Assembly (NCBI GenBank): GCA_946222285.1
Contig: CAMIIP010000015.1
Location: forward strand, 1-41,244
Direction of reading: 5' to 3'
DNA: 41,244 nucleotides
Origin: an uncultured Rothia sp.
GTDB lineage: Bacteria > Actinomycetota > Actinomycetes > Actinomycetales > Micrococcaceae
The position numbers and the translations under genes were made by a program. Each line of letters starts with the position of its first letter. The stretch's first letter is position 1. The notes beneath the pieces were generated by a model. It made no database searches, was not told the DNA's origin, and saw only the letters and a list, made by a program, of their open reading frames with translations. Of this stretch, positions 1-10,100 are shown piece by piece.

Positions 1-14
1 TTTCTTGAGATGCT

Positions 15-58
15 AGAAAAGCCCCGGTTCGCGGGCAAGTGTGGGTCGGGGCTTTTCT
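15..58. terminator. Hairpin terminator at the left edge
   Basis: A 12-bp perfect stem (AGAAAAGCCCCG at 15-26 pairing with CGGGGCTTTTCT at 47-58) with a 20-nt loop. The A-run on one side and T-run on the other would let it act in either direction. It most likely ends a plus-strand gene lying left of the window. The stretch 59-268 behind the GAPDH gene shows nothing else I can support. Confidence 0.7.
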
Positions 59-268
59 GTTGGGTGACGGGAGCGGTGTGGCTGGAGGAAGCGGTGTCGA
101 TTCCAGCGAAAGTGGCTCCCGGGCAGTCATATAACTGGTCACGGAGGGCATTTGACTGGAATCGAGGGGTAGGACGTCGTCGGAGTGTCTTTTATTGTCG
201 GCCGTCCTCTCTCGTCCGCCCACAAAAAAGCGACTCTTGTGTTCCCGTACGGAAGGAAGTTCAGAAAC

Positions 269-1714
269 CTAATCAACCTTGGGGAAAGTTGGCACCGTAT
301 CGCCAGCCATCTTTTCTACCACGCGGATTACCTGGCATGAGTAGCCGAATTCGTTGTCGTACCACACATAAAGGATTGCGGTCTTGCCGGTCACAATGGT
401 CGCCAGGCCGTCTACGATGCCTGCGGTGCGGGAACCAACGAAGTCGGTTGAAACAACTTCGTGTGAGTCGGTGTAGTCAATCTGACGGCGCAGGGGTGAG
501 CGCAGGGAAGTCTCACGCAACAGTTCGTTCAGGGCTTCCTTGGATTCCGGAGCCTTCTCCAACTGCAGGTTGAGAATCGCCATTGAAACGTCGGGGGTGG
601 GAACGCGGATAGCGTTGCCGGTGAGCTTGCCTTCCATCTCGGGCAGAGCCTTGGCCACGGCCTGCGCTGCACCGGTCTCGGTGATGACCATGTTCAAAGC
701 AGCGGAGCGACCTCGGCGATCCCCCTTGTGGAAGTTGTCAATCAGGTTCTGGTCGTTGGTGAAGGAGTGAACGGTCTCAACGTGCCCGTGAACCACGCCG
801 AATTCATCGCCCATAACTTTGAGAACGGGGGTGATGGCGTTGGTGGTGCAGGAGGCCGCTGAAAGAATCTCATCGGAATCAGTAATGATGTTATCGTTCA
901 CGCCGCACACGATGTTCTTTAGATCGCCCTTGCCGGGAGCGGTCAGAAGCACGCGGGAAACGCCGGGGCATTTCAGGTGCTGGGAGAGGCCCTCGCGGTC
1001 ACGCCAGCGACCGGTGTTATCCACCACGATTGCGTTATCAATACCGTATTCGGTGTAGTCAACCGAAGCTGGGTCAGAAGAGTAAATGAACTGAATCGGC
1101 ACACCGTTGGCTACGATAACGTTATTTTCAGCATCCACGCGGATGGTGCCGCGGAAGGCGCCGTGCACGGAGTCGCGGCGGAGTAAGGACGCACGCTTGT
1201 GCAAGTCGTTCTCACCGTTCTTACGAACAACAACGGCACGCAGATTCAGGCCCGAACCGGACGAGCGTTCGAGCAGGATGCGCGCGAGAAGGCGACCGAT
1301 GCGTCCAAAACCGTAGAGCACAACGTCTTGCTGTGCTAGCTCCACTTCGCCCTTCTTGCCTACAACTTCGGAAAGTTCGTTGCGAAGCCAGCCAGTCAGA
1401 TCGTCTGAACCGGATCCAACGAATTTATGCCAGAGCTGGGCGATGCCTACAGAGCAAGGACCAAGGTTCAGAGTAAGCAGTTCGTTGAGGATAGCCAGGG
1501 AGTTTTTGGGATCGAGTTCTTCATCATCAATCTGGCGTGCAAAGCGGTGCAGTTTGAGAATCTGGATGACGGAGCGGTTAACCAACGAGCGGCCGTGGAT
1601 AGAAACAACCACACCATTCTCGCGATTAAGCTTGCCGATGAGCGGAATCATCGCCTCGGCGTCGGCCTCACGGTCGAGCCACTTGTTATGTGCGTTTTCT
1701 TGCGCAGGTGCCAC
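269..1714 (-). CDS. gap: Glyceraldehyde-3-phosphate dehydrogenase, long form
   Basis: Cytosolic enzyme interconverting glyceraldehyde 3-phosphate and 1,3-bisphosphoglycerate with NAD(P). The 481-aa product has an N-terminal extension of about 125 residues, then the Rossmann motif YGFGRIGRLLA near residues 134-144, and the catalytic motif SCTTNA with Cys289; VHSFTNDQNLID follows with the partner His. Ordinary GAPDHs are about 335 aa. The 480-aa class is known from Corynebacterium (GapB/GapX), where it is linked to gluconeogenesis; assigning that role here is inference. The start is GTG at 1714, chosen because GAAGAAGG lies 7 nt upstream. It is transcribed divergently from the PfkB kinase, with a 290-bp gap that contains no other gene. 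Confidence 0.95.
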   Translation of the reverse strand: MAPAQENAHNKWLDREADAEAMIPLIGKLNRENGVVVSIHGRSLVNRSVIQILKLHRFARQIDDEELDPKNSLAILNELLTLNLGPCSVGIAQLWHKFVGSGSDDLTGWLRNELSEVVGKKGEVELAQQDVVLYGFGRIGRLLARILLERSSGSGLNLRAVVVRKNGENDLHKRASLLRRDSVHGAFRGTIRVDAENNVIVANGVPIQFIYSSDPASVDYTEYGIDNAIVVDNTGRWRDREGLSQHLKCPGVSRVLLTAPGKGDLKNIVCGVNDNIITDSDEILSAASCTTNAITPVLKVMGDEFGVVHGHVETVHSFTNDQNLIDNFHKGDRRGRSAALNMVITETGAAQAVAKALPEMEGKLTGNAIRVPTPDVSMAILNLQLEKAPESKEALNELLRETSLRSPLRRQIDYTDSHEVVSTDFVGSRTAGIVDGLATIVTGKTAILYVWYDNEFGYSCQVIRVVEKMAGDTVPTFPKVD

Positions 1715-1998
1715 GGAGAAACCTTCTTCCTCGATCGAACGCCTTTGTATCGACCGGTTGGTGTTGCAACGTCGTATATTCTTCGTTCAGATGCGCGAGG
1801 TGCGGGCACACTCGAGACGCCTTTGAATCGAATTGCATCATCTAGCATAGCGGGTTTTTCGCCTGGATTTCCTCTGACGGCGACGCGCGGGCGGCGGAAT
1901 TTAGCGGTTTCCTTTCGTCTGGTTGGGGTTGTGTGGGGGAGTGTGCGAAGCCGCGTGAAGCTTCTGCGGCAAATCGAACATAACCTCACGGAAACCGG

Positions 1999-2004
1999 TA
2001 GAAT
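1999..2004 (+). promoter_or_regulatory. -10 box of a probable leaderless PfkB transcript
   Basis: TAGAAT ends 6 nt before the ATG at 2011, so transcription would begin at or next to the start codon and leave no room for a ribosome binding site. No good -35 box is visible. The same arrangement is seen ahead of pyrE, pabB, pheA and serS in this window. Confidence 0.5.
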
Positions 2005-2010
2005 GTGAGC

Positions 2011-2960
2011 ATGCTGACAGTAATTGGTGAAGCTCTGATAGACATTGTTAATAAGTCCGATCAGCCTGCTAAAGCGCACCCCGGTGGTTCTCCTATGAAC
2101 GTGGCGGTAGGAGTTTCCCGCCTCGGGCATCAAGTCGAATTTATTGGCCGCTTCGGAAACGATGACTATGGGCACATGATTGCCGAACATCTCACAGGCT
2201 CTGGCGTAAAAATTCCGTTCACTGCCGATGAAAAGAAAACCTCGGTGGCGCAGGCAAATATTGGTGAGTCTGGCTCTGCCGATTACGACTTTGATATTGA
2301 TTGGTCGCTGGATTCTGCTACCGAAGAGCTAGCCCATGCCGTTCATCATTCCAGCGCGATTCATGTGGGCTCAATCGGCAGCATGCTCGAACCCGGTGCG
2401 GCGCAGGTGCTAAAAACCGTGTATGAAGCTGAGAAGACTGCTCTTATTTCTTATGATCCCAACTGCCGTCCTGCCATCATTCCCGATATTGCGCAGGCTC
2501 GCTCCTGGGCAGAAGCAATTGTTTCCCGCACTGATTTTGTTAAGGCATCTGATGAGGATTTGCTCTGGCTTTACCCCGAGCAAACCATTGAGGAATCGGC
2601 GAAAGCGTGGTTAGAGCTTGGCGCTTCTTTGGTGGCGGTAACGCGCGGTGAGCAGGGCGTCTGGGCTATTAACAAAACAACCTCGCCTGGCGGCGTCGAA
2701 ATTCCTGCCCATCGAGTGGATGTGATAGACACCGTGGGTGCTGGTGATTCGCTCATGGCTGCTTTTTTGCCTACCTGCTTGATCAGAGGATTGAGGGAGA
2801 AAAAGCTGCGGAAGACCTTGCAGAAATGCCGGCGCAAGAGATAACCAAGATGCTCACCTTCGCCGCCACCGCAGCGGGAATTACTGTCTCTCGTGCCGGG
2901 GCTAATCCACCTACTCGGGATGAGCTTAATGAAGTTTTGGGCTCCTCATCTCTTCGATAG
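2011..2960 (+). pseudogene. PfkB-family carbohydrate kinase (fructokinase-like), interrupted by a -1 frameshift
   Basis: ATP-dependent sugar kinase of the ribokinase/PfkB family. Visible landmarks are the start MLTVIGEALIDIV, the N-terminal glycine motif PGGSPMNVAVGVSRLG and the signature DTVGAGDSLMAAF with the catalytic Asp. In frame zero the protein ends at 2844 after a foreign tail. If one extra T is read at the T6 run (2763-2768), the frame continues as FFAYLLDQRIEGEKAAEDLAEM to TAG at 2958-2960, giving about 316 aa, the normal family length. The site reads T TTT TTG, a canonical -1 slippery heptamer, so the choices are a sequencing indel, a real loss-of-function indel, or recoding. Start: ATG 2011, six nt behind TAGAAT; GTG 2005 is the alternative. 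The substrate is not certain; fructose is the best guess. Confidence 0.8.
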
Positions 2961-3000
2961 ACTGAATAAATAACCTACAGATTTGTTAGAAGGAGAAAGC

Positions 3001-3525
3001 ATGCTGGATCGTCAGCCATACCAAGATTTACCTCCACTTCCTATTTTTGAACTTCGTTCGGAAGATGTTGAAGACGGCGCACTGGCTCAGGACTGGATGC
3101 TTTCTGCCAAAATGGGTATTGAGCGTGGCGCAGACACCATGCCGCAGCTTTTCTGGAGCGACTTTCCCGAAGAAACCAAGTCATTTGTGGTTACCTGTTT
3201 TGACCCCGATGCGCCTACTCCTTCGGGCTTCTGGCACCTGAGTGTGGCAAATCTGCCGGTGACTACTACTTCGATTGAGCGCGGTACCGCCGAGGATTTG
3301 CCCGAGGGTGCAGTAGCGCAGAAGAATGACGGCGGATCGTTAGCTTTCACCGGCTTTGTGCCTCCTGCCGGTCATGGCGCTCACCGTTATGTTTTCTGCG
3401 TTACCGCCGTTGATACGGAGAAGCTGGACGTAGATGAAGACACGACCCCCGCCGTTGTCAATTTTAATCTCTTCACTCACGGCATTGCGCGCGCTTTCTT
3501 GACCGTAATCCACGAAGAAAAGTAG
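3001..3525 (+). CDS. YbhB/YbcL-family PEBP (Raf kinase inhibitor-like) protein
   Basis: A 174-aa cytosolic protein of the phosphatidylethanolamine-binding protein family. The ligand-pocket motifs are visible: FDPDAPTPSGFWHLSVANLP around residues 67-86, and AGHGAHRYVF in the second half. Bacterial members have no settled physiological function. The ATG at 3001 follows GAAGGAGAAAGC, a strong ribosome binding site; an in-frame TTG at 2983 would place that site inside the gene and was rejected. It lies 40 nt behind the frameshifted sugar kinase and 3 nt ahead of the HAD phosphatase, so it is probably cotranscribed with the latter. Confidence 0.9.
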   Translation: MLDRQPYQDLPPLPIFELRSEDVEDGALAQDWMLSAKMGIERGADTMPQLFWSDFPEETKSFVVTCFDPDAPTPSGFWHLSVANLPVTTTSIERGTAEDLPEGAVAQKNDGGSLAFTGFVPPAGHGAHRYVFCVTAVDTEKLDVDEDTTPAVVNFNLFTHGIARAFLTVIHEEK

Positions 3526-3528
3526 TTC

Positions 3529-4347
3529 ATGATTAAGCTGATCGCTAGCGATCTTGATGGCACACTGTTGGGGCGGGACTTCCGGTTTCGACCCCGCACG
3601 CTTGCCGCTTTGGAATCTGCGGCTGCGGCTGGAATCGACGTAGTGTTCGTGACCGGCCGCCCGCATCGCTGGCTTGATCCTTTGCGCGAGCAGATGGAAC
3701 ACGACGCTTTTGCTATCTGCTCCAATGGTGCTGTTCTCTATCATTTAGGCGAAGACCGGGTGGTCGCCACCGAGCTAACGGATATGAAAGATGTGGCGGC
3801 GGTACACCCCACTCTGGCGGCTGAATTTCCTCGGGCATCGTTCACCTTAGAAACCATGGAAACGGTGTTTATTCAGGGCAAGTACGAATATGGACCGGTG
3901 CTTGAAGGCGCTCAGATCGTTGAGGGTGATTTTGAGGAGATACTTAAGCGGCCCGACGGCGTGGTCAAATATCTGATGCAGGTGGACGGCGCTGATCCCG
4001 AAACCCTCTACGGGCGCACACTGCCCCTCGTTGAAGATCATCTGGCTCTGACCATCGGTATCAAGGGCGTGCCGCTGATGGAAATGGCACGAAAAGGAAT
4101 GCATAAGGGCAAGATGCTGGCAGATTTCGCAGCTAAACGTGGAGTGCGAGCCAGCGAGGTTATTGCCTTTGGGGACATGCCCAATGACCTTGAAATGTTG
4201 CAGTGGGCAGGGGAGAGCTATGCCATGGCGTCTGGTTCCCCGCGGCTTATTGAGGCTATTGGGAAGACCTGCCCAGCTTTCGATGAGGACGGCGTGGCTC
4301 AGGTTATCGAGCGGATCGTGGCGGAGCAGGGAAATCTTTCTGCGTAG
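3529..4347 (+). CDS. Cof-type HAD-superfamily (IIB) phosphatase
   Basis: A 272-aa cytosolic HAD hydrolase, usually a sugar-phosphate or flavin-phosphate phosphatase. All four motifs are present: motif I ASDLDGTLL at residues 7-15 (nucleophile Asp), motif II VFVTGRP, motif III Lys in MHKGKML, and motif IV AFGDMPNDLEML with Mg-binding acidic residues. Length and the large central cap fit subclass IIB. The ATG lies 3 nt after the PEBP stop, with only a purine stretch (GAAGAAAAG) before it, so translation is probably coupled. The substrate cannot be read from the sequence. Confidence 0.92.
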   Translation: MIKLIASDLDGTLLGRDFRFRPRTLAALESAAAAGIDVVFVTGRPHRWLDPLREQMEHDAFAICSNGAVLYHLGEDRVVATELTDMKDVAAVHPTLAAEFPRASFTLETMETVFIQGKYEYGPVLEGAQIVEGDFEEILKRPDGVVKYLMQVDGADPETLYGRTLPLVEDHLALTIGIKGVPLMEMARKGMHKGKMLADFAAKRGVRASEVIAFGDMPNDLEMLQWAGESYAMASGSPRLIEAIGKTCPAFDEDGVAQVIERIVAEQGNLSA

Positions 4348-4441
4348 TTAGCGGGAACCAGTACTTATCGAGGCTTATTTCTGGACACATTCCTGAACCT
4401 CCGATTTATATAAGTTACCCGCCGGTAGGTAAGGTGAGGGT

Positions 4442-5341
4442 ATGCAAACTACCGGTGAGACCTTCTCCCTTTCTCCACACTTTGAACCTCTTGCACACCG
4501 AGGTTTCGCCCGCGACGTTCCAGAAAACACCATTGCCGCTTTCAAAAAAGCCGCCGAACTGGGTATCCGATGGATGGAAATTGACGTCCATACCACCGCC
4601 GACGGCGTCGTCATCATATTCCATGACCACACCCTTAACCGCATGCTCGGCGTAAGCGGTAACGTGGCAGATAAAACGTGGGTAGAAATCCAAGCGCTAG
4701 ATCTGCCCGGCGGCTACAAGGTTTCCACGCTGGAAGAAGCTCTTACCGAGCTGCCGGATCTTTTCTTTAATATCGATCTTAAAGATGAAGCCTCAGCCCA
4801 TAGACTTCCCCCGGTAATAGCCAGAACCGGCTCAGTTCAGCGTGTTCGTATCGCATCATTCACTGAACGCTACCGTGCCACCGCCATACGGTTACTGCAC
4901 AAACTGATTCCAGACCAAGAAATTTCATCCGGCGCTTCGGTGGCTGCTGTCTACGGATTCTTCGCGACAGCTTTGACAATCCCAGCACTGTGGCCGCTGG
5001 TGCGCAAACTATCCGGTTTCTTCTTAATGCCCTTTGACTCAATGCAGGTTCCGCAAAACTATAAAATCTGTGGCAAAGAAATCGCTGTGGTGACCCCTCG
5101 ATTTATTCAGGCTGCACACCGTCACGGCATCACCGTTCAGGTATGGACTATCGATGATAGCGAGACGATGGAGAAACTGTTTCGCATGGGAGTGGATGGT
5201 ATCGTTACTAATCAGGTCGACCTTATTCAAGAGGTAAGAAAAATTTTTCATAATATTTTCTCTGTCGAACCCCCGGAAACTCGCGGAAGTTTTTGCCCTC
5301 TCAGGCTTCTTTCGACTTCTACTAATAGTCCTACAAGGTAA
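4442..5341 (+). CDS. Glycerophosphodiester phosphodiesterase
   Basis: Hydrolyses glycerophosphodiesters to glycerol 3-phosphate plus an alcohol. The 299-aa product opens with the family's catalytic block: LAHRGFARDVPENT (His, Glu-Asn-Thr), then WMEIDVHTTADGVVIIFHDH with the metal-binding Glu/Asp and the second catalytic His; the C-terminal half has TVQVWTIDD and GVDGIVTN. There is no signal peptide, so it is probably cytosolic. About 30 residues follow the usual end of the barrel (from RKIFHNIF to SPTR), a polar tail I do not recognise. The ATG is preceded by AAGGTGAGGGT, which can be read as a ribosome binding site or as a TAAGGT -10 box 6 nt from the start. A perfect terminator lies about 90 nt downstream. 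Confidence 0.93.
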   Translation: MQTTGETFSLSPHFEPLAHRGFARDVPENTIAAFKKAAELGIRWMEIDVHTTADGVVIIFHDHTLNRMLGVSGNVADKTWVEIQALDLPGGYKVSTLEEALTELPDLFFNIDLKDEASAHRLPPVIARTGSVQRVRIASFTERYRATAIRLLHKLIPDQEISSGASVAAVYGFFATALTIPALWPLVRKLSGFFLMPFDSMQVPQNYKICGKEIAVVTPRFIQAAHRHGITVQVWTIDDSETMEKLFRMGVDGIVTNQVDLIQEVRKIFHNIFSVEPPETRGSFCPLRLLSTSTNSPTR

Positions 5342-5428
5342 ATGGGGTTATATATAACTAACGGTTCGAGAGAACCGAGCTGAGAAGCGAAATGTGTGTG
5401 AGTGATTCCCTTTCTCTAGGGTTAATCA

Positions 5429-5462
5429 GCAAATGGCCGAGCTGGGGAGCTCGGCCATTTGC
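5429..5462 (+). terminator. Rho-independent terminator behind the phosphodiesterase gene
   Basis: A perfect 15-bp stem (5429-5443 pairing with 5448-5462) with loop GGGG, followed by TTTT. The stem contains GGCCGAGCT/AGCTCGGCC. The intervening stretch 5342-5428 holds no gene. Confidence 0.85.
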
Positions 5463-5496
5463 TTTTAAGTCATAAAGTTGTGCGTGAAGACGTCGT

Positions 5497-5520
5497 CGTC
5501 CTGGGTTATAGCGGAGGACA
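5497..5520. repeat. Palindromic intergenic element, family B, copy 1 (partial)
   Basis: The 23 nt at 5498-5520, GTCCTGGGTTATAGCG followed by GAGGACA, match 22 of 23 positions with 18786-18808. Here only the inner GTCCT/AGGAC arms pair. It sits 7 nt past the stop codon of the uracil permease gene; the second copy lies 24 nt past the stop codon of the aldehyde dehydrogenase gene, also minus strand. Confidence 0.6.
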
Positions 5521-5526
5521 GTGGAG

Positions 5527-6888
5527 CTACTCGCGGCCGCCGGAGCTAAGCAAGGACGATTCCGCCCCGGCTGACGACGGTGTAAGCGGCTCAAGCGCAG
5601 AACTCCGCTGGCGCGCGATAAAGGCCATGAGGTGATAGGTCACCAGCGTTGCCGCAGTACCCAATGCGATACCGGCGAACTGTAGATTTCCAATGTCCCA
5701 GGTGTAATCGGCGATACCGATAATGAGGGCAACCGAAGCAGACGTAAGATTGACCTGATTGGAAAAATCCACTCTGTTTTCTACCCAAATACGCACACCC
5801 AACATACCGATCATGCCGTAGAGAACTGTTGCCGCGCCACCAAGAACGCCGGCAGGAACCGAGGCAACTGCAGCGCCGAAAACCGGGAGGACAGAGAGCA
5901 GAATCGCAAAAAATGCTGCAACCCAGTAGGCTGCGGTGGAATACACTTTGGTCGCTGCCATAACCCCAATGTTTTCGGCATAGGTGGTGGTACCTGAGCC
6001 ACCGCCTGCACCGGCAAGGGTGGTAGCCAGACCGTCTGCCATGAGTGCGCGTCCTGAATATTTATCGAGGTTATCACCGGTCATGAGTGCCACCGACTTC
6101 ACATGACCAATGTTTTCGGCAACGAGAACCAGAATCACGGGGATAAAAAGACCGGCGAGATCCCAATGAAATTCGGGGGTCTGGAAGTGGGGGAGACCAA
6201 AAAGCCCCTGGGTTTCCCAGGTCTGTTGAATCTTGCTGAAATCAACCTCTCCACGAAAAACGGCGGTAACGTACCCGATAACCACGCCAACCAAAATAGA
6301 GAGTCGCCCCATCATTCCCTTGAAAAGCACCGAAATCAGAACAATAGAAGCCAGCGTGACAAAAGCAGTAATGGGAGCTTCCATGAAGTTTGCCTTGGCA
6401 CTCGGTGCCAGGTTGAAGCCGATGAGAGCCACGATAGAACCGGTGACCAGTGGCGGCATAAGCTTGGTAAGCCATGCAGTTCCCGCTAGCTGCACTATAA
6501 GTCCTACACAGAAGAGCGCGATGCCCGCCATAACGATTCCACCCAGAGAGCCGCCCGGGCCGTACTGGTTGGACGCCGCCGCAAGCGGGGCGATGAAAGC
6601 GAAGGAAGAGCCGAGGTAGGAGGGCACGCGTCCTGCGGTGAGAAGCAGAAAGAGAATAGTGCCGATACCCGAGAAAAAGAGAGTGGTCGAAGGCGGGAAT
6701 CCGGTAATGAGTGGCACGAGGAAGGTCGCCCCAAACATTGCCACCACGTGCTGGGCGCCGATGCCAATAGTGCGCCCCCAGGTGAGGCGTTCGTAGGGGG
6801 CGACGACGGCGCCCGGGGCAACGGTTTTTCCGTTACCGTGAAGTTGCCACGAGAAAATAGTGCGGCGCGGGGTGCGGGATGAGCTCAT
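5527..6888 (-). CDS. NCS2-family uracil/xanthine permease
   Basis: An integral membrane nucleobase:cation symporter of 453 aa with about 14 predicted membrane spans. Recognisable family blocks are GIGAQHVVAMFGATFLVP near the N terminus, VPVILVLVAENIGHVKSV-like text in the middle (VILVLVAENIGHVKSVA) and the loop GAGGGSGTTTYAENIGVMAATKVYS. The AENIGH glutamate and the second ENIGV motif are the substrate-site segments known from UraA. Uracil is the likeliest substrate, but xanthine or uric acid cannot be excluded from sequence alone. The ATG at 6888 has GGAG 9 nt upstream. It is divergent from the Mrp operon, sharing a 219-bp gap; a TAGAAT-like -10 box for this gene lies at 6927-6932 (complement). 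Confidence 0.92.
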   Translation of the reverse strand: MSSSRTPRRTIFSWQLHGNGKTVAPGAVVAPYERLTWGRTIGIGAQHVVAMFGATFLVPLITGFPPSTTLFFSGIGTILFLLLTAGRVPSYLGSSFAFIAPLAAASNQYGPGGSLGGIVMAGIALFCVGLIVQLAGTAWLTKLMPPLVTGSIVALIGFNLAPSAKANFMEAPITAFVTLASIVLISVLFKGMMGRLSILVGVVIGYVTAVFRGEVDFSKIQQTWETQGLFGLPHFQTPEFHWDLAGLFIPVILVLVAENIGHVKSVALMTGDNLDKYSGRALMADGLATTLAGAGGGSGTTTYAENIGVMAATKVYSTAAYWVAAFFAILLSVLPVFGAAVASVPAGVLGGAATVLYGMIGMLGVRIWVENRVDFSNQVNLTSASVALIIGIADYTWDIGNLQFAGIALGTAATLVTYHLMAFIARQRSSALEPLTPSSAGAESSLLSSGGRE

Positions 6889-7040
6889 AGAAATGCTCCA
6901 GAAATTGGGGTGGAAAGTTGCTCAATATTCTACGCTCCACGGCGGAGAGGGAGGAAAGCGTGTCAAAAATTGTATGTATCAGGTATTGCACCATGCGGAT
7001 TGAGCTAAAATCAAAGATAGTAATCCATCTTATATTTCCT

Positions 7041-7068
7041 TTGCATAGATAATCAGATGGCTTATAAT
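7041..7068 (+). promoter_or_regulatory. Promoter of the mrp operon
   Basis: A consensus -10 box TATAAT (7063-7068) is preceded by a -35 box TTGCAT (7041-7046) with a 16-nt spacer. Transcription would start near 7075, leaving a leader of about 33 nt with a weak ribosome binding site (CTAAGG). It is flanked by short CCATCT/AGATGG arms (7025-7030 and 7055-7060) that could be an operator. Confidence 0.7.
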
Positions 7069-7107
7069 TACATATAGATTCTGCACACGATTTCTAAGGC
7101 TACCTTT

Positions 7108-10100
7108 GTGATAACAATTCTCTTAGCTTTTTTCGTGGTTTGGCTATGTACACCGTTGATTTATAAGGGTCTGGGGCATAAGACCTTCTACGCGTTGGCG
7201 ATTCTTCCTGCCGGTGCCCTGGTATACGTGCTCACTAAAACGCCACAAATTATGAATGGCGAGCCCTGGGTTGAACACTATGAGTGGATTTCCGCTCTCA
7301 ACCTAGAGCTGACTTTTCGTATGGATATTCTCTCCTGGGTGATGAGCCTTCTGGTGCTGGGCGTTGGCTCTCTGGTGCTTTTTTACTGCACCGCTTACTT
7401 TAGTCATTCCTCTGAAAGCGTCTCTGGCTTTGCCGCGCACCTCTTTAGCTTCTGCGGCGCAATGTTTGGGCTGATTACCTCTGATGATTTCATTGTCATG
7501 TTTATCTTTTGGGAAGTCACCACCATTCTCTCCTACCTACTGATTGGGCATTCCCATAACCGTATCTCCGCGCGTCGTTCTGCTATTCAGGCTCTGACTG
7601 TTACTACCGCGGGCGGTCTGGCGATGTTCGTCGGTTTGGTGATGCTGGGGCAGAGCGCGGGAACTTACAGTTTGACCGAACTGGTAGAACGCGGCCCTGC
7701 TCTTGTGGCTGCCATCGAATCGGGCAATGGCATCATGACGGGTGCTCAACTCTCTACCGCTCTCTTTCTGATTCTCTGTGGCGCACTGAGCAAATCAGCT
7801 CTCTTTCCTCTGCACTTCTGGTTGCCGGGAGCTATGGCGGCACCGACTCCGGTTTCCGCTTACCTACACGCAGCGGCGATGGTCAAGGCTGGCATCTACC
7901 TGCTGATTCGCCTTTCACCCGGTTACGGTATGGTGCCCATTTGGGAAAATGTGCTGGTGATTTTTGGCGCCTTCACCATGATTTTTGGCGGCTGGGTTGC
8001 CCTGCGCCAAACAGACCTCAAATTGATTCTTGCCTACGGTACCGTGAGCCAGCTTGGTTTTCTGGCGCTTATCGTTTCGGCAGGTACCCCTGATGCCCTT
8101 TATTCGGCGATGGCTATGATGCTGGCTCATTCGCTCTTCAAAGCGGCGCTCTTTCTCACCGTGGGAATTATTGACCACCAGGCAGGCACCCGAGACATCC
8201 GAAAAATTTCGGGTATTTACCGTAGAGCGCCCAAGCTCTTTATCGTGGGTCTTATCTCTGCCGCCTCCATGGCAGGTATTCCACCGCTGGCTGGCTTTGT
8301 TGCCAAAGAAGCGGTCTTGGAAACTTATCTGGATCGCCTGGTTCACGCTTACGATGGCGGCGTACTACTACTCGATATTATTACGGTCGGCGCGATGCTT
8401 CTCGGATCGATGCTCACTTTCGCGTACTCGGCTCGTTTTGTCTGGGGCGCTTTCGCGGCTAAACCGGTGGGCTACCTCCAATCGCCTGAAGAGCTAAAGT
8501 ACTGCCGTCCGGCTGATTTTCATAGTGATGAGAAGAAAAACTCGCAGCAGAAGAGTCCCGATACACTCTTCCATCCAGTAGGGGTTAGCTTCCTCTTATC
8601 TCCCATGATTCTCACGGTGCTTACCGTAGCGTTTGGACTTTATCCGGAGCCGGTTCACACCTGGATTTCTGCCCATATCAAGCCCATTGGCGAATACCAT
8701 CTGCATCTGGCGCTCTGGCACGGGATTACCCCTGCACTTCTGACCAGTCTCGTCATTATGGCAGTTGGTGCGATGCTCTTCTTCGCCCGAAAGCCGATTG
8801 AGCAATTCCAAAATGCTCTGCCGCACTGGCCTGCGGCGTCCACCGTTTATCGCAATGTTATAGACCTTCTTGACCGTTTTGCCGTGTGGATTACCGGTCA
8901 AACACAGCGTGGTTCACTGGGCTTCTACCTGGGCATCATTTTGATTACCGCGGTAACGGTTCCCACTGTGGTTCTCTTCCTCGCTGAAACCCCGCCGCTG
9001 GCAAATATTCGAGTGAATGTTAGCCCCGCTGAATGGGCTATTGCTTTGGTGATGATTACCGCATCATTCGTTGTTCTTTGGGCACGCAAGCGATTCCTCG
9101 CGATCCTCATGGTCTCGGTAACCGGCTACGGCATGGCAACACTCTTCGCTATCCGCTCCGCCCCTGATTTAGCCATTACGCAGCTTCTGGTGGAAACCCT
9201 TTCACTGGTGGCATTTGTTCTCGCCCTGCGCGTTCTACCTCGGAACATCCGCACCGAAAAAATTCGCGGTAAGCGCGAACGCACTCACCAAAGCATGCGC
9301 ATTATTATCTCCATCGGTTTTGGTGTGCTGATGATGGCGCTAGCAATGTTCACCTTCTCCTCGCGCAGTCTCGACCCCATCTCGTTAGCTTTGCCCAAGA
9401 TGGCCTACGAAATTGGCGACGGCGCTAACATCGTGAACGTGATTCTGGTAGATACCCGTGGCTGGGACACCTTCGGAGAAATATCGGTACTTGCTATCGC
9501 AGCAACCGGAGTGGCTTCTCTTCTCTTCATTGAAGGTCGTAAAGACCGCGAGACCAAAAAGAGCCTCGATACACAGGCTCTCCGAATCTTTGACAAGCGA
9601 TATGCAGAGCGAACTTACCTCTCTACCGAACAGCGGGTGGCAGGGCAGTTCTCTAGCGTTCAGCGTGATCCTTTCATCGTGGCAGGTCGAACGTTGCCTC
9701 CCGAACGTCGTTCTATTCTGCTCGAAGTGATGACGCGCTTGCTCTTCCATACCCTGATTATGGTTTCGCTTTACCTATTGGTAGTCGGTCACAACCTTCC
9801 CGGTGGTGGGTTTGCCGGTGGACTATTGGTCGGTTTGGCATTTGCTGTTCGTTACCTTGCCGGTGGCGGGCGGGAACTGCGCGAAGCGTCTCCCATATCA
9901 CCCGGTGCTTTCCTCGGAACGGGTCTAGGCATCGCCGCGCTCTACGCCGCTGCCCCCTTACTCTTTGGCGACCCCGTATTTACTAGTTACACCCTGCACT
10001 GGCACATGCCGATCTTTGGCGATGTAAAGTTCGTGACCGCAACGATCTTTGACATCGGCGTCTACCTACTGGTGATTGGTCTAGCCCTCGACGTTCTGCG

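Noticed and set aside
10..573. 187-codon plus-strand frame at the left edge
   Set aside because: It crosses a terminator and the opposite strand of the GAPDH gene; the protein is low in recognisable features and there is no ribosome binding site.
5342..5428. tRNA-like text (GGTTCGAGAGAACC) behind the phosphodiesterase gene
   Set aside because: Only a 5-bp hairpin; no acceptor stem, anticodon arm or tRNA length.
6889..7107. Possible riboswitch between the permease and mrp genes
   Set aside because: No purine, Na+ or other known aptamer motif could be recognised; only a promoter was supportable.
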